Shown here: piece after piece, positions 31,960-44,399 of the stretch
Numbering within the stretch: position 1 is the first letter of the stretch
Layout of the letters: every line of letters starts with the position of its first letter
Source: Capsicum annuum
Taxonomy: Eukaryota > Streptophyta > Magnoliopsida > Solanales > Solanaceae
Assembly: GCF_002878395.1 (NCBI RefSeq)
Contig: NC_061115.1
Location: 218,986,954-219,050,953, forward strand
Length of the DNA: 64,000 nt
Direction: 5' to 3'
Notes under the pieces: model-generated
Databases searched by the model: none
What the model was told of the DNA's origin: nothing
What the model saw: only the letters and a program-made list of their open reading frames with translations
Program-made: the position numbers and the translations under genes

Positions 31960-34920
31960 CTGAACCCAAAAATCAGTATTCAGATATCTATATCAAAAAA
32001 ATGTCCCACCACCCAAAAGAAAAAGAAAAAAGGAAAAAACAACTAACCATAGGTTGAATTGAAACCTAGGTTACAACTCTACCTCTGCTTACAATTATTG
32101 GTGGTTCAAATCCCACAAAAGTATCCTTTTCTACACTTCCATCCCGACCTATTTATGCGCCCACCCCTCACTCCAGCAAATTTTATGCAAAAAAGAACCT
32201 AGCCAGTGCTAAAACTGCAGCCTAATCATCACATCTCCACCTACCTTTGTCACAGGTGCAGGATTCAAATCCTACAAAAGTGGTTTCTACATTTCTTCCC
32301 CAACTATTTAAGGGCTCACCCTCAAAAAATACTAAGAAAAACAAGAGAATTAGAATTGCAGCCTAATCATTACATCTCCACCTACCTATGTCACAGATGC
32401 AGGATGCCAATCCTACACAAGTGGTTTCTACATTTCTACCCCAACTATTTAAGGGCTCACCCCTCACTCAAAAAAACTTTGAAAAAGCAAATGAGAACTA
32501 GATTGCAGCCTAATGTTGAAAATCCACCTACAACTCCACCTACCCGCTATTACATGTGCAGTTTCCAATCCCACAAAAGGTGTCCTTCCTAAATTTCTTC
32601 CCGACAATTTGCAAGTCCACATTCAACAACTAGTCAACTACTATGCCCCAGTACCAAATAAGTTGAGTTCCAACTCTTTTTTCTTTTTTGAAAAGGCAAC
32701 ATTTGTGTATTTTGACAAGGACAGTACATAGCTGTACTGAAAACCATCTTTAAAACATATCAAAATAAAGAACTGAATCAAAATCCTAACAAGAACCTAG
32801 GATGTCAATGATTGACTCAAGTTGAGTTCAACTATATGAATATCAATTGGTTATTTAACAGCTAAAGAGCTCATATACCATGCTTCCAACATATACTGAT
32901 AGTCTGATATCATAAACCAGTCAAACAGTCAAAATCCGACTTCTAACCTTATCATGACACCACTACTAAGTGCTCGTCATCTCACTTATATAGGAACCCC
33001 AACACCCTTTACCCATCACATAAACATTTAGCTAACACAAACACTTCTTAAGAATCTAGAAAGTATCAACTTGCTTTAAGCCCAACGCACAAAATGCCCG
33101 TCTTCTCACTTACACTTATACAGGCCCCCGAACACCCTTAACACAAACACTTCATAATCACGGGATTTGCCAACCCATCACATAAGCATTTACCTAACAC
33201 AAACACTTCATAAGAGTCTACAAAGTCTCAACTTGCCTTAACCCCAAACCTCAAACACAAAATGTCGAATTACGGACTTGCCCATTAACCATGTTTATGG
33301 ATACACATTCACTCCAAAAAAAAAATGGTTAAAAACAAAACTAGCTGGAATTGGAACTACAGCCTAATAGTTGCAACTTTGCCTACATAGTTCTTATCTC
33401 ACAAAAGGGGCTTTTTCTAATTAATTAAATAAATATAAATTGGGAAACCATACCAGGGCACCGATAACTACATAGGTTCCAATCCCACAAAATGTGTACT
33501 TCGTAATTTTCATCTAGACTATTTGCAAGTCCACATTCAACAACAACAAAGCCTCAGTACTAAGCAAGTTAAGTTCTGCTATACAAATATCAATGAGCTC
33601 ATATATCATGCTTCCAACTGACATCATAAATCAGTCAATATCCCATTTCTAGTTTTCTACCTTTATCAGGATACCCATACCCACATATAAATGTTCGTCA
33701 TCTCACTTATACAGGAACGGGGAACCAACACAAAAACTTCCTAACATCTAGAAAGTCTCAACTTGCCTTAAAGCCCGAAGCAAAAAATGTCAAATTAAGG
33801 ATTAGCCCATCACTCCAAAAAAACAATGGAGAAAAAAAACTAGCTGGAATTGGAACTGCAGCCTAACAATTAAAACTTTACCTTCATCAATCACAGGTTC
33901 TAATCTCACAAAAAGGGACTTTCTTTCTAATTAACAACAACAACAAGATACCCAGTGTAATCCCACAAGTGCGTTCTGCGGAGTATAGACTATACGCAGA
34001 CCTTACCCCTACCACGTGGAACTAGGGAGACTGTTCCCAAAATACCCTCAGCTCGACTTCGACAAATCAAAGTACATCAATTCTAATTAATATAACTAAA
34101 ACAAATTAGGACAAAAAAACTAACCCAAATCTGCACAAATGGGAAAAAAATAACTGAACTTTGAACTACAGCCTAAAAGTTTACAACTTTACCTACAGCA
34201 ATCGCAAGTTCTAATCTCAGAAAAAGGGATTGTTTTTCTAATTAACAACAACAACAACATACCCAGTCTCAGTGAAATCCCGATTACAATCAGGGTCTGG
34301 TAAAGTATACACAAACCTTATCTCTACCACGCGAAGCTAAAAAGCCTGTTTCTAATAAACCCTCAGCTAAAATACAACAAATCAAAGTACATCACTTCTA
34401 ATTAATCTAATCAAAGTAATCTGAACAAATGGGGAAAATAGCTTAAATTTGAACTACAGCCTAAAAGTTTACAACTTTACCTACGTCAATCACAAGTTCT
34501 AATCTCACAAAAAGGGATTTTTTTTCAGGGTCTAAGAAGAGTACAGTATACGCATACCTTAGCCCTACCTCGTGAAGCTAAAAAGATTCTTTCTGATAAA
34601 CCCTTAACTCGAATACAACAAAACAAAGTACATAAATTCCAATTAATTAAATAAAAAGGCGCAAAAAGAGACGGAGGAAGGTACAGTCTGCGCAAACCTT
34701 ACCCCTACCTCGTGAAGCTAACAAGCCTTTTTCCAATAAACCCTCAACTCAAATGCAACAAATCAAAGTACATAAATTCTAATTAATAAAATTAAATAAA
34801 AAAGGCGCAAAAAAGTACTCAACTCCGATAAACCCTCAGCTCGAATAGACAACAAATCAAAGTACATAAATTCCAACTAATTAAATTAAATTAAATTCAA
34901 ATCGGCAAAAAAATTACTAA
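31960..34920. repeat. SAC3A leader intron: patchwork of tandem and dispersed repeats
   Basis: Units of about 140 bp beginning CTGCAGCCTAATCAT with a GATTCAAATCC box lie in tandem near 32215, 32354 and 32502; relatives with ACTACAGCCTAAAAG recur near 33361, 33857, 34166 and 34455. A second family (CTCGTCATCTCACTTATA ... CATAAACATTTAGCTAACAC) repeats between 32960 and 33800. TS/RTE tails (-) alternate with these at about 33935-34060, 34245-34365, 34525-34615 and 34670-34755. The region is expanded by local duplication rather than by one element. Confidence 0.7.
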
Positions 34921-34921
34921 C

Positions 34922-35165
34922 CGGAATCTGAAAAAATTCAGCAGCTTGAACCTTCAACGAACAAAGCAAAAATTACCCTTATATGAATTACCAAAGCAAA
35001 TTGAGACGGGAAAAAAAAAATATGGAAAAAATCGGAAAAAAACAGAGAAAATATATATAAGAATAGGTGAACAGAAGACAGTATAATTCAGGTTGAATAA
35101 AACAGAATTATTCAATGAACAGAAGAGATTTTTGATGTATATTGGATTGAACATCGGTAAGAGAA
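34922..35165 (-). promoter_or_regulatory. Putative SAC3A non-coding first exon and core promoter
   Basis: On the minus strand, ATTCCG|GTTAGTAA at 34922/34921 is a good splice donor after a T-rich, leader-like stretch, and a TATA-like AATATATATATT lies at about 35187-35198. A short upstream ORF could start at about 35153 and would end before the donor. The call rests on splice-site logic and position; transcripts would settle it. Confidence 0.5.
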
Positions 35166-35204
35166 AAAAAAAATAGAGAGATTTGAAATATATATATTGG
35201 GAAT

Positions 35205-36790
35205 TTTTCGACCCGATTGACTTATTCGGGTCGTATGTGGTTCTTTTGGAAATTTGCATTTTTAGTCCTTCTAATATTAACAAATTTAATTTTAGTTGTT
35301 ATAATATATTATTGAGCTAAGTTTATCGCAAACAGTTACTCTACTTATTAGAGAAGGTAATGTATGCGTGGTTGACGTGAATTTTAGTCGGAAAATTTGT
35401 TCGACTCGATTATCTTATTCGGATCATAGTTGGATATTTTGGAAATTTGCATCTTTTAATCCTTCTAGTATTAACAAATTTAATATTAGTTGTTGTAATA
35501 TATGATTGAGACGAGGTTTATCGCAAACAATTTGTTTACTTACTGGAGAAGGTGTAACACCTGAGTATGCTTTAATTTCTTCAGATGTATACATGCGTGA
35601 CTTGAATTTTAATCAAAAAAAATTGACCCGATTGACTTATTCAGGATGTATTGGGGTCCTTTTAAAAATTTGTATCTTTTAATCCTTCTAATATTAACAA
35701 AATATAATATATCTTTTTTTGATTAATAGTTGTTATAATATATGATTGAGTCGAGGTTTATCGCAAATAGTTTTTCTACTTACTGGAGAAGGTGTAACAC
35801 CTGAATACTCATTAACTTCTTCAGATATATATATATATATACGTGACTTGAATTTTAGTTGGAAAATTTTTCGATCCGATTGACTTATTCGGGTCGTATT
35901 AGGGTCGTTTTGAAAATTTGCATCTTTTAATCCTTCTAATATTAACAAAAAAAAATAATTTTAGTTGTTATAATATATCTTTTTTGATTAATAGTTGTTA
36001 TAATATATGATTGAGTCGAGGTTTATCGCGAATAATTTTTTTACTTACTGAAGAAGGTGTGATACTTGAGTACGCATTAACTTCTTCAGATATATATATG
36101 TGTGACTTGAATTTTAATCGGATATTTTTTTACCTGACTTATTCGGGTCGTATTTTGGGTCCTTTTGAAAATTTACATCTTTTAGTCTTTCTAGTATAAC
36201 AAATTTAATATTAGCTGTTCTAATATATGCTTGAGTCAGGATTTATCACAAACAATTTCTATATTTTCTAGATAAGGTGTAACACCTGAGCACGCTCTAC
36301 CTTCTTCAGATGTTTGTATACATGACTTGAATTTTAGTCGGAAAATTTTTCGACCCGATTGACTAATTCGGGATGTATTTAAGTCCTTTTGAAAATTTGC
36401 ATCTTTTAATCCTTATAATATTAACAAAATTAGTTTTAGTTGTTATAATATATGATATAATATTCACCGAAGGATTATGGCAAACAGTTTATCTACATAC
36501 TAAAGATGGTGTAGGACTTGAAGTGTGCTCTACCTTCTTTGGATGAATATATACGTTACTTGAATTTTAGTTAAAAAAAAAAATTCGACCTGATTGCCTT
36601 ATTTGGATCGTATTGGGGGCCCTTTTAGAAATTTGCATCTTTTAGTCCTTCTAATATTAAAATTTTCATTTTAATTGATATAATATATGATTTAGCCAAG
36701 TTTATCACAGACAGATTCTCTATTTACTAGAGAAGGCATGACTTGAATTTTAGTCGAAGAATTTGTTCGACTCGATTGACATATAATCAA
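35205..36790. repeat. Tandem repeat, 190-255-bp units, at the SAC3A promoter
   Basis: About seven copies. Each has CCGATTGACTTATTCGGGTCGTAT, a TTTGCATCTTTTAGTCCTTCTAATATTAAC block, GAGTCGAGGTTTATCGCAAACA, and GAGAAGGTGTAACACCTGAGTACG. The TTATTCGGGTCG mark recurs near 35226, 35418, 35639, 35888, 36141, 36366 and 36601. The CGACCCGATTGACTTATTCGGGTCG part is itself an imperfect palindrome. Confidence 0.9.
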
Positions 36791-36799
36791 TTGTGACGT

Positions 36800-36990
36800 G
36801 ATTAACTTGTTGGTAAATGAAGTAGCCATGAGGTCTCAGATTTAAATTTTACCAAAGATAAAAATGAAAATGATGTGAGCGGCAATGATAATTGGAGGAA
36901 AAAATATTTTATTTTGCTTAATTTTTTACGTGTCACATATCGATTTGTTCTCTTTGATATGTAAAATATAGAAAAAGTACACACTATTAT
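36800..36990 (+). repeat. SINE-like segment shared by both satellite blocks, copy 1
   Basis: ATGAGGTCTCAGATTTAAATT resembles a decayed SINE B box. The following sequence to CACTATTATTATAGAGAT recurs at about 38235-38590, after the second satellite block. Confidence 0.6.
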
Positions 36991-37319
36991 TATAGAGATT
37001 GCTAGTTATACATTTGGTATACATAGTAATTCTTAATAAATGCTAATTGATCAATTTATTAAATTACTAGTTTGGATAACAAAATGAAAATATATATGAA
37101 AATTATAGGATTCATTATATATCCAACAATAATAGAAATATAATAAACCCATAATATTTAAATTATGGATATAAATTAAATGGTTGCTTTATCACAAATA
37201 TTCATGTACTTCCACTCTGACAAATTTAGAAATCTCATAACAATCGTATCTCTGCACATAAACACTTTTCACTTAACAACATAGTGCACGTGAAATACTA
37301 TCATATATGGGTTAACAAT
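36991..37319. other. AT-rich spacer between satellite blocks
   Basis: AT-rich DNA with no recognised element. Confidence 0.5.
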
Positions 37320-37960
37320 TTGCATAATTTAGCCCTTCTAGTATTAACAAATTTAATATTGTTGTTATAATATATGATTGTAACGAGGTTTATCGCAAAT
37401 AGTTCCTTTGCATACTAGGAAAGGTGTAAGACCTGAGTACGCTCTTTCTCCTTCGAATGTTTATATGCGTGACTTGAATTTTAGTGAAATTTTTTTCGAC
37501 TTGATTGGCTTATTCGGGTCGTATTGGGGTTCTTTTGAAAATTTGCTTCTTTTAGTCCTTCTAATATTAACAAATTTAATTTTAGTTGTTTATAGTATAT
37601 GTTTGAGTCGAAATTTACCGTAAACGGTTTCTTTACTTACTGGAGAAGGTGTAAGACCTGAGTACGCTTTACCTTCTTTAGATGTATATATACGCGACTT
37701 GAATTTTAGTTGGAGAATTTGTTCAACCCGATTGACTTATTCGGGTCATATTTGGGTCCTTTTGAAAATTTGCATCTTTTGGTTCATCTAATATTAACAA
37801 ATTTAATTTTAGTTGTTACCGAGCCAAGGTTGCATGCTAGAGAAGGTGCAAAACTTGAGTACGTTCTACCTTCTTCAGATGTATATATGTGTGACTTGAA
37901 TTTTAATCGAAAAATTGTTCGATTCCGTTGACTTATTCGGGTCATAATTTGGGGATAATT
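37320..37960. repeat. Second block of the 190-255-bp tandem repeat
   Basis: About 2.8 copies of the unit at 35205-36790, with TTATTCGGGTC near 37512, 37739 and 37936. One copy has lost part of the middle (around 37820). Confidence 0.88.
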
Positions 37961-38082
37961 TGTGTTTTTTTTTTTTCTTAAGAAAAATTTGAATATTTAG
38001 ATACTTGAAGATTAAAGGCACTTGTTCAAATACATTGACTAGAAACTTTTCTTCGATATAGAATTTTTGCTTTAGGCAACAA

Positions 38083-38200
38083 TTAAAAAGGACAGTCTGG
38101 TGCACTAAAGCTATCGCTATGCGTGCGCGATGTCCGGGAAAGGGCCCTATCATAAGGGTGTATCGTACGCAGCCTACCTTGCATTTCTGCCTCCAGTTTA
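38083..38200 (-). mobile_element. Au-type SINE fragment
   Basis: GGACAGTCTGGTGCACTAAAG, GTCCGGGAAAGGGCCC and GTACGCAGCCTACCTTGCAT (+ orientation) are the 3' half of the Au SINE in reverse. Confidence 0.75.
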
Positions 38201-38214
38201 GATGATTGCACTTA

Positions 38215-38595
38215 ATAGTATAACTTAATGGTCGATGAAGTAGTTGAGAGGCATGAGGTCTTGGATTTAAATTCTACCACAGATAAAAGCATTAATAATT
38301 TCGTCTTGTTTGTCTTAATCTTGGAAGATGGAGCTATTTAATACATGTTGCTGGTAAAAGGTGAGGCATATCTCTTTAAGAAAAAGATTGTCAATTAAAG
38401 TTTTTAAATAATTAGACTACTATCAAGGACGATGGGTAGAAAGTGACAGTGAAAATGAAGCAAGCGACATCGGTAATTTGAGGAAAAAAAGAATTTATTT
38501 TGTTTAATTTTTTAGGTGTTAGATATCGACTCGTTCTTTTTTATATGTGAAATATATAAAAAGCACACTATTATTATAGAGATAGTTATGCATTT
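38215..38595 (+). repeat. SINE-like segment shared by both satellite blocks, copy 2
   Basis: AACTTAATGGTCGATGAAG (A-box-like) and GCATGAGGTCTTGGATTTAA (B-box-like) begin a longer version of the segment at 36800-36990, again ending CACTATTATTATAGAGAT. Confidence 0.6.
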
Positions 38596-39948
38596 AGTAT
38601 TTATAGTAACTAGATTAGTGTACGTATTTTGCACGTGTATCTCGTGTTAACTAATAAAATTGTGTATAAATAAATATGAATAAATATTAAAAAGCAACAA
38701 TTGACATTACATGTTAAATTATAAAGCAATGTTTCCTAACATGACTTTGGGGATTTCTTTTTACAAATTTTGTATATTACATAGTCTTAATTATTTGTCC
38801 ATGAATTCTAGTCTTAAAAGAATTCTTAATTTTCTCCTACCATAAAAGTTAGAAATGTGAATATCTTCCTATAATTTAGACTTCTTCCTATATATTTAGA
38901 TGTTAAATTATTTATTTATTTGTTAAGAAAAAAATTAAAAAAATAATCTTATATATTGCAAAGTTTACCTAATAAGCATACATAACAAAATAGCTTTAAG
39001 AACTGGTGTAACATCACCATATTCTAATTAAATCTTGTGTTCAGATTTAAGATTAATGATTTGAAATTGATTTATGTGACCTATGTCTTACTAATCCCAC
39101 AACGTTTTCTAATACTTAAGTTGCAGCCATCAAATTTTTCTTAATGAAAGTATAAATTAGTTGTAGCCAACAAATTTCTCGATCGATTTATCTCTAGTGT
39201 TAACAAAACGGAAAAGAAGCTCAATACTCCAGTAAAAAAAAGTGAGACCGTTGTATCAAATATACTGCAAAAAACAAAGTTAAACAAGATGGATAAGTAA
39301 CAACCATCCTGCAAGCTTTCATTTACTTATATTTGACATATCTTTTTTTTTTTTTATAACGTGTATGACATAGTTGATACATCAAAAGAAGCACAATCAT
39401 GCACAAGTTTTTTTTAACCATATTGCTACAAAGAATTAAAGAAAGCAACATTACAACTGCAAACCTGTAAAATACAAGTGAACCAATAGCTTTCTATCGA
39501 GCAGATGTTATTAGTTTCAAAAAAAATGTATCTTCTATCGGGCAGCTAATATTGTGATGGGGTCTCACTCCCTCTCAGCGGCAACACGCCTTCTGTTTAA
39601 CATCATAAATGCGGCAAACATACTTAGATGACCTTTAGGACATTACTGAAACATAATAGACAAACACTAATAGATCGTATCACTTCACATGATGAACTCG
39701 AATCATCTAGGCATTTATCAAGTAGTTCTATTAAGCTACCTTATTTATGGAGTTTTCATGCCTGCAGATTCTCAATTCAAAACTTGAAATACTATACACT
39801 ATACAAAAACTCTAACATCACAGAGATGAATAAATAGAACAATGGTACAAAATGGACAAAGTAATCTGCCAAGAAACTTCATCATTTTCTAAATGAAATA
39901 GCTAAATTAAAATAGTTCAAAAAAAGAACGATAATAAAATACATGCGA
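38596..39948. other. Intergenic AT-rich DNA, nothing recognised
   Basis: AT-rich DNA. The 69-codon frame at about 39628-39837 has no resemblance to a known family. No repeat ends were found. Confidence 0.5.
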
Positions 39949-40191
39949 CAGTGGCGGAGCCAAATTTGGGTTAAGGGTGGTCAAAAAAATTAAAAATACA
40001 CTATTTCAGCCACCAGGATTCAAACCCAACTAGTTGAGGTGAATTTGCACACTCTTGACTAATAGGTTGTGCTTCTTTAGCTTGTTAAGAGTGTTCAACA
40101 ATATGTATATAACCATAAATATTACTCAAAAAAAAATTCCAACAAAGGGTGTTCATCTGACCACCCTTTGGTGGTTGTAGCTTCGCCCGTG
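39949..40191. mobile_element. hAT-like MITE
   Basis: The termini CAGTGGCGGAGCCA and TAGCTTCGCCCGTG are imperfect inverted repeats like the element at 8658-8897. A B-box-like GGATTCAAACCCAAC lies inside. The 8-bp flanks match poorly, so the duplication has decayed. Confidence 0.65.
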
Positions 40192-41233
40192 CATCGGGAC
40201 GAGATCAACTTATATAATAAAAATAAATAAATAAATAAATAAATATGCAAAGACTCTCGAAGATCTCCAAACTTCTCTTGCAAATAAAAACTTACGTTCA
40301 TACTTTATCTCGAATTCCACAGTGAGATGCCTTTTGGACTGTAATTGTATTTCCTGAAAATTCAATTACAACACGAACCATAAACCATAGGATACACTAA
40401 CAAAAAGAAGCAAATTAGTAATCTCAACGAAACATTCACTTCAATTTACAAATATCAGATTGGCTACAATAGTAGCAGCTATCCCATAATTTTTCAGTGT
40501 CAACTGTATCATTAATACTTAACTCTTTAAAATAATTTACATATTGAAAAATCATTACGAATCAAAGCTATAATCCAACTCTAATCTCGCATCACCAAAT
40601 AAAACTCATTTACATCTTTAAAAACTCATCTGAATCAAAGTTAAAAATTAATTTCTAACAAAGCTTTCAAACTATGGACAAATTAATGAATTAGTAGAGA
40701 TAAAATCGAGACCAAAAAACTTTCAAACTAAGAAATTACCATAAATAGAGGATCTTCTCCGTTTATTTTTTTTTCAAGGAGGGAAGAGTGTATGTAGAAC
40801 TTATCCGTAACTAATAGGTAGAGAGGTTATTTCCGATAGACCCTTGACTCAAGAAAAAAAAAGTTCAAAGCAGTCTAGAAAAAATGTAACAGGAGGATAA
40901 GAAACAATAGATAACAACAAAAAGCTATAATGGAATTTCTTTATCATTGCATAGTGAGTTAAAGGTAAAAACAAATGTTTTCTTCCGGTAAAGTATTAGA
41001 ACAACTTTTTTCATATTACAACATGATTTGGAATGTGATAATAAGGATGAAATATAAGTCTAACTAACATAATCTTCATAAGGAAAAGTAACTATACCTC
41101 TCAATATGCCATATCATGAATTTGAAAGACACAATAGACGATAATAGCTGACACTAAGGGCCAATTCTTAAGAAGCGTTTAAGGCAATTCGGTATGGTGC
41201 ATTCAGAATGTGTCATGCTCTCGGACAACTGTA
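40192..41233. other. Intergenic DNA with one TS/RTE tail
   Basis: A degraded minus-strand tail lies at about 40775-40850 (GTAGAGAGGTTATTTCCGAT, AGACCCTTGACTCAAG). The rest is unassigned. Confidence 0.5.
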
Positions 41234-41357
41234 AACCTAAGTTGCTTGGACTCTAAACAAATGTTGTTGCATCCGTGTCTGATCCTTCAAAAATGCACTA
41301 CTTTTGAAAGATCTGACATGCATCAAATCATATTTTTAAAAAGTATGAGTAACATAA
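41234..41357. mobile_element. Palindromic MITE
   Basis: CCTAAGTTGCTTGGACTCT at the left and AAAAGTATGAGTAACATAAC at the right, with TGATCCTTCAAAAATGCACT...GAAAGATCTGACATGCA inside. Same family as 25734-25845. Confidence 0.75.
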
Positions 41358-41842
41358 CTATAAACCATTCATAGTTCCTGTTGCAACATCATGGAGATCA
41401 CTTTGATCTTTGTTCCTTTTTTTTTAATGCTTGTGGAGAGTCTCTTGCAACGTGTTTCAAGTTGTCAATTGCATATAGTAGTCCAGTTATATTATTTTCC
41501 TCCAATGTTTTAGGAATGACTGATGTCGCCCCTCATATTTTAATTCATTGGGCACCAGACACTAAGATCTCTGTGCGAGCTTAAAGCCTAACGAAACTAC
41601 AAGAAATAACGAATAATAACAAAAACAACACATAACAATAGAACTGAAATTATAACAAAATAATAAGATAATTGAGATATTAGAACAATACGATTACACC
41701 TAACTTTTACACAAAAATTCCTTAAAGCCCAACTGAGCATTCATCTACCACCTGCAAACTACAACAATACCAAAGAGTAACTTCCTACCGAAATCAAAGA
41801 AATGGAAAGACTATAATAGTCAATACCATATAAATTCTAAAG

Positions 41843-42760
41843 ATAAAGTGATGCCAAATAGACTTCCAGTAGGAGATGCTGGATCTACCCAGTTTCTTGA
41901 TTTGAACTGTAAAAGAGAACCTGGAGAATTCCTAGATTTATGGGCTAAAAACTTAGAACTATTTTTTATCCTAGGTGAAGGAAGCAATTATATCAATGAA
42001 GAAAAATAATTGATAGCCACAAATACCTTCACGGGAAAGGTAGACAATCGGTTTAGAAAAGTATCAGAAGAATATGAAAAAGTATTCAAAATAGAAGTCA
42101 TAGACAAATTTAACGAATCAACCCGAGCAGGAATAGATCACATAGTAAGATATATAGGATTTGAATTCCTAGAAAGCCAAGGAGATATTTCTAAAGGAAA
42201 AGAAAAGCAAAGACTGCTAGCTGCAGAATAGCTAGAAAAACTTCAAATTTGTAAAATGAAGTATATTCAGGAATATACTTGATAGTTTGAAACATATACT
42301 ACTAGTTATTTGATAGTAGTAAGAACATACCACCATATGTGGAAAAATATTATCAGAAGCTACCAAGATATCGGGTTAACTATTTCAGAGAAAAATGCTA
42401 AAGAAGATCAAACATATGACTCCTTAGGAAGAAGAATTTCCTTCATTAACCAAAGACTTAGCCAACTTTGTATGTTACATAATATGCAAAGAAAAGCTAA
42501 AAGAACTGAAACTCAAATCTACTATGAAGACACAGAAGCAACTTCTCAATGGGGATGTCATGAAAGAAATTCTCTAAAAAGAAAATAAAAAACCAAAGGA
42601 TTAATTAAAAAGAAAAAACATTACTAAGAAAAATTATGTACTAAGAAAAATATACTTTGAGAAACGAAGAAATTTCAAAAAAAATAAAAATCTACGAATA
42701 GATGTAAGTGCTATAATTATGGAGAAGAAGGCCACAAAAGTTATGAATGTAACAAGAAAA
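41843..42760 (+). pseudogene. Pararetroviral capsid-like region with degenerate zinc knuckle
   Basis: Short open pieces at 42010-42231 and 42310-42588 have Lys/Glu-rich, helical, coat-protein-like character. At 42702-42749 lies CKCYNYGEEGHKSYEC: the layout is that of a C-C-H-C knuckle, but the second Cys position reads Tyr. Several stop codons separate the pieces. An acidic, Ser/Glu-rich stretch follows. Confidence 0.65.
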
Positions 42761-43085
42761 GAGTAAAAATATCAAAAATAGATAGAGAAGAAATGAGTCA
42801 GATCTAGAACCAGTTTCATCTATTAAAAGTGAAGACTTTTATATAGAACTCTTTGAAGAATTTTCAGAGTCAAGTACTGATTCGGAAGAATGAATTAAGA
42901 AATTGAAAATGTAGAAGAAACCACTCAGGTTATAGAAGCTGAAGAAGATCAGTGAGGATATGCATTAAAAGAAACATTCGATGGAGAATTATTAAGAAAA
43001 ATACAAGGATTAAAATTCAATCTTCGAGCAGAAGATAGTATATTTTAATAGATTACAAAGAACTTTTTCAAGAAATAAAATTTCC

Positions 43086-43712
43086 TTTCATGGATACCAG
43101 GAAATCGAAAAGGTGATTGAAGTCACTCAAACTACTGACAGATATAAGCCTAACCTATTAACAAAGCCTATGAATGACCAAATCTTAAGAAAAATTCCAA
43201 AATGGAATAGGAAAAAGATGAGTTATGATCATCTTGGAGGAATCCAAATAATGGTTAAATCGACCTTTAAAGAAGGAATAGATTGTCCCATAGTAATTAA
43301 TCTTTCAGATGAAAGATTTATTAATACCAGAGAAGGAAACCTAGGTATTGTTGAAGGAAATTTAGCTTACACCAAATTACTATTCATCTATTATACTAAA
43401 TATTATATTTCACTAAAAGATGCAAATTTTAACGAAGCTTTAAGTTTGCACTTTTAGGTAAAAAAAAAAAAGATCTATTCAAACCAGGTAATCATATTAT
43501 GAGCATATATTATCAAGCTCTATATACGGTTATCAATTCAAATTATGAAAATATCTATAAAAATAAAAATCTAGTAGAAATTGACCAAGAATGCGCAAGA
43601 ATAGCCAGTATAGTTGAAACAGAAATTCAATAACCAAATATTCCTACTGAATATGAAATTCATGTGGGAAAAGCTATAGAAATTCAATAGAATATGGGAG
43701 AAACTCCATACG
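43086..43712 (+). pseudogene. Pararetroviral movement-protein-like region, first part
   Basis: The frame 43113-43457 contains DHLGGIQIMVKSTFKEGID followed by a P-I-V-I block and GNLGIVEGNLAYTKLLF, the pattern of the caulimovirid 30K-type movement protein (cell-to-cell transport through plasmodesmata). It is cut by frameshift and stops after 43457 and then by the LTR element at 43713. Confidence 0.7.
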
Positions 43713-44399
43713 TGATACAAAATCGACAAAGAAGACAAAAAACAAACACCAAAACAGTCCACAAGTTGGAAGAACCAAGGAACCCTTTGGTGACCACTCT
43801 CGGATTCATTATAACAACAACGAAAACACAATAACAAGAAGATATTAAGGTGTTCAACACCTATAAAATCAGCGAGCCAACAAACTAGATTAACAACACA
43901 AGCACAAGAACAAGAAGAACACAAAGTCTCGATTTTGGGACACCAAACCCGAGAATGAACAACAACAACAATGAAATAGATAGATAGATAGGTAACTTGA
44001 CATACAAATGTTCAAACACTATGAACCTAAGTGTATATTAAACACAAAGACCCAAGAATTCATACAAGTAACACCAAGCTCTACGCTGACCTCAAGGGAA
44101 CAGGATTCTCAAGAAACCAACATTTCAAAACTAGCATCAACATAAGTGATATCCACACTTGTTTACAAGGAATCCACCTTGCAAGACTCTCTCTCTAGAG
44201 CTCTCAAAATATATCATCAAAATTATGAGAAAATGACCTACCATATTCTATTTATAAGCAAGGTTACAACTTATTACAAAATAACTAAAATGCCCTTAAT
44301 GAGCCATTACAAATGGGTATCTTTGGCATGTAGGACTGGGCATCCCCCAAGCTTGGGTCTCAACATACTGGTCTCCAGAGGCCTCTTTGTCCCGTATCA
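43713..44399 (-). repeat. LTR (3' LTR in element orientation)
   Basis: 687 bp, TG/CA-type ends, matches 46808-47513 along its length. Contains an ATAG-type microsatellite (TAGATAGATAGATAGG) and CAA-rich stretches. Confidence 0.9.

Noticed and set aside
32206..32592. 128-codon frame in the SAC3A leader intron as a gene
   Set aside because: It is a tandem repeat translated (the same peptide pattern recurs), not a protein family.
41381..41584. Frame of 67 codons as a host gene
   Set aside because: No motif; lies in repeat-rich intergenic DNA next to the pararetrovirus.
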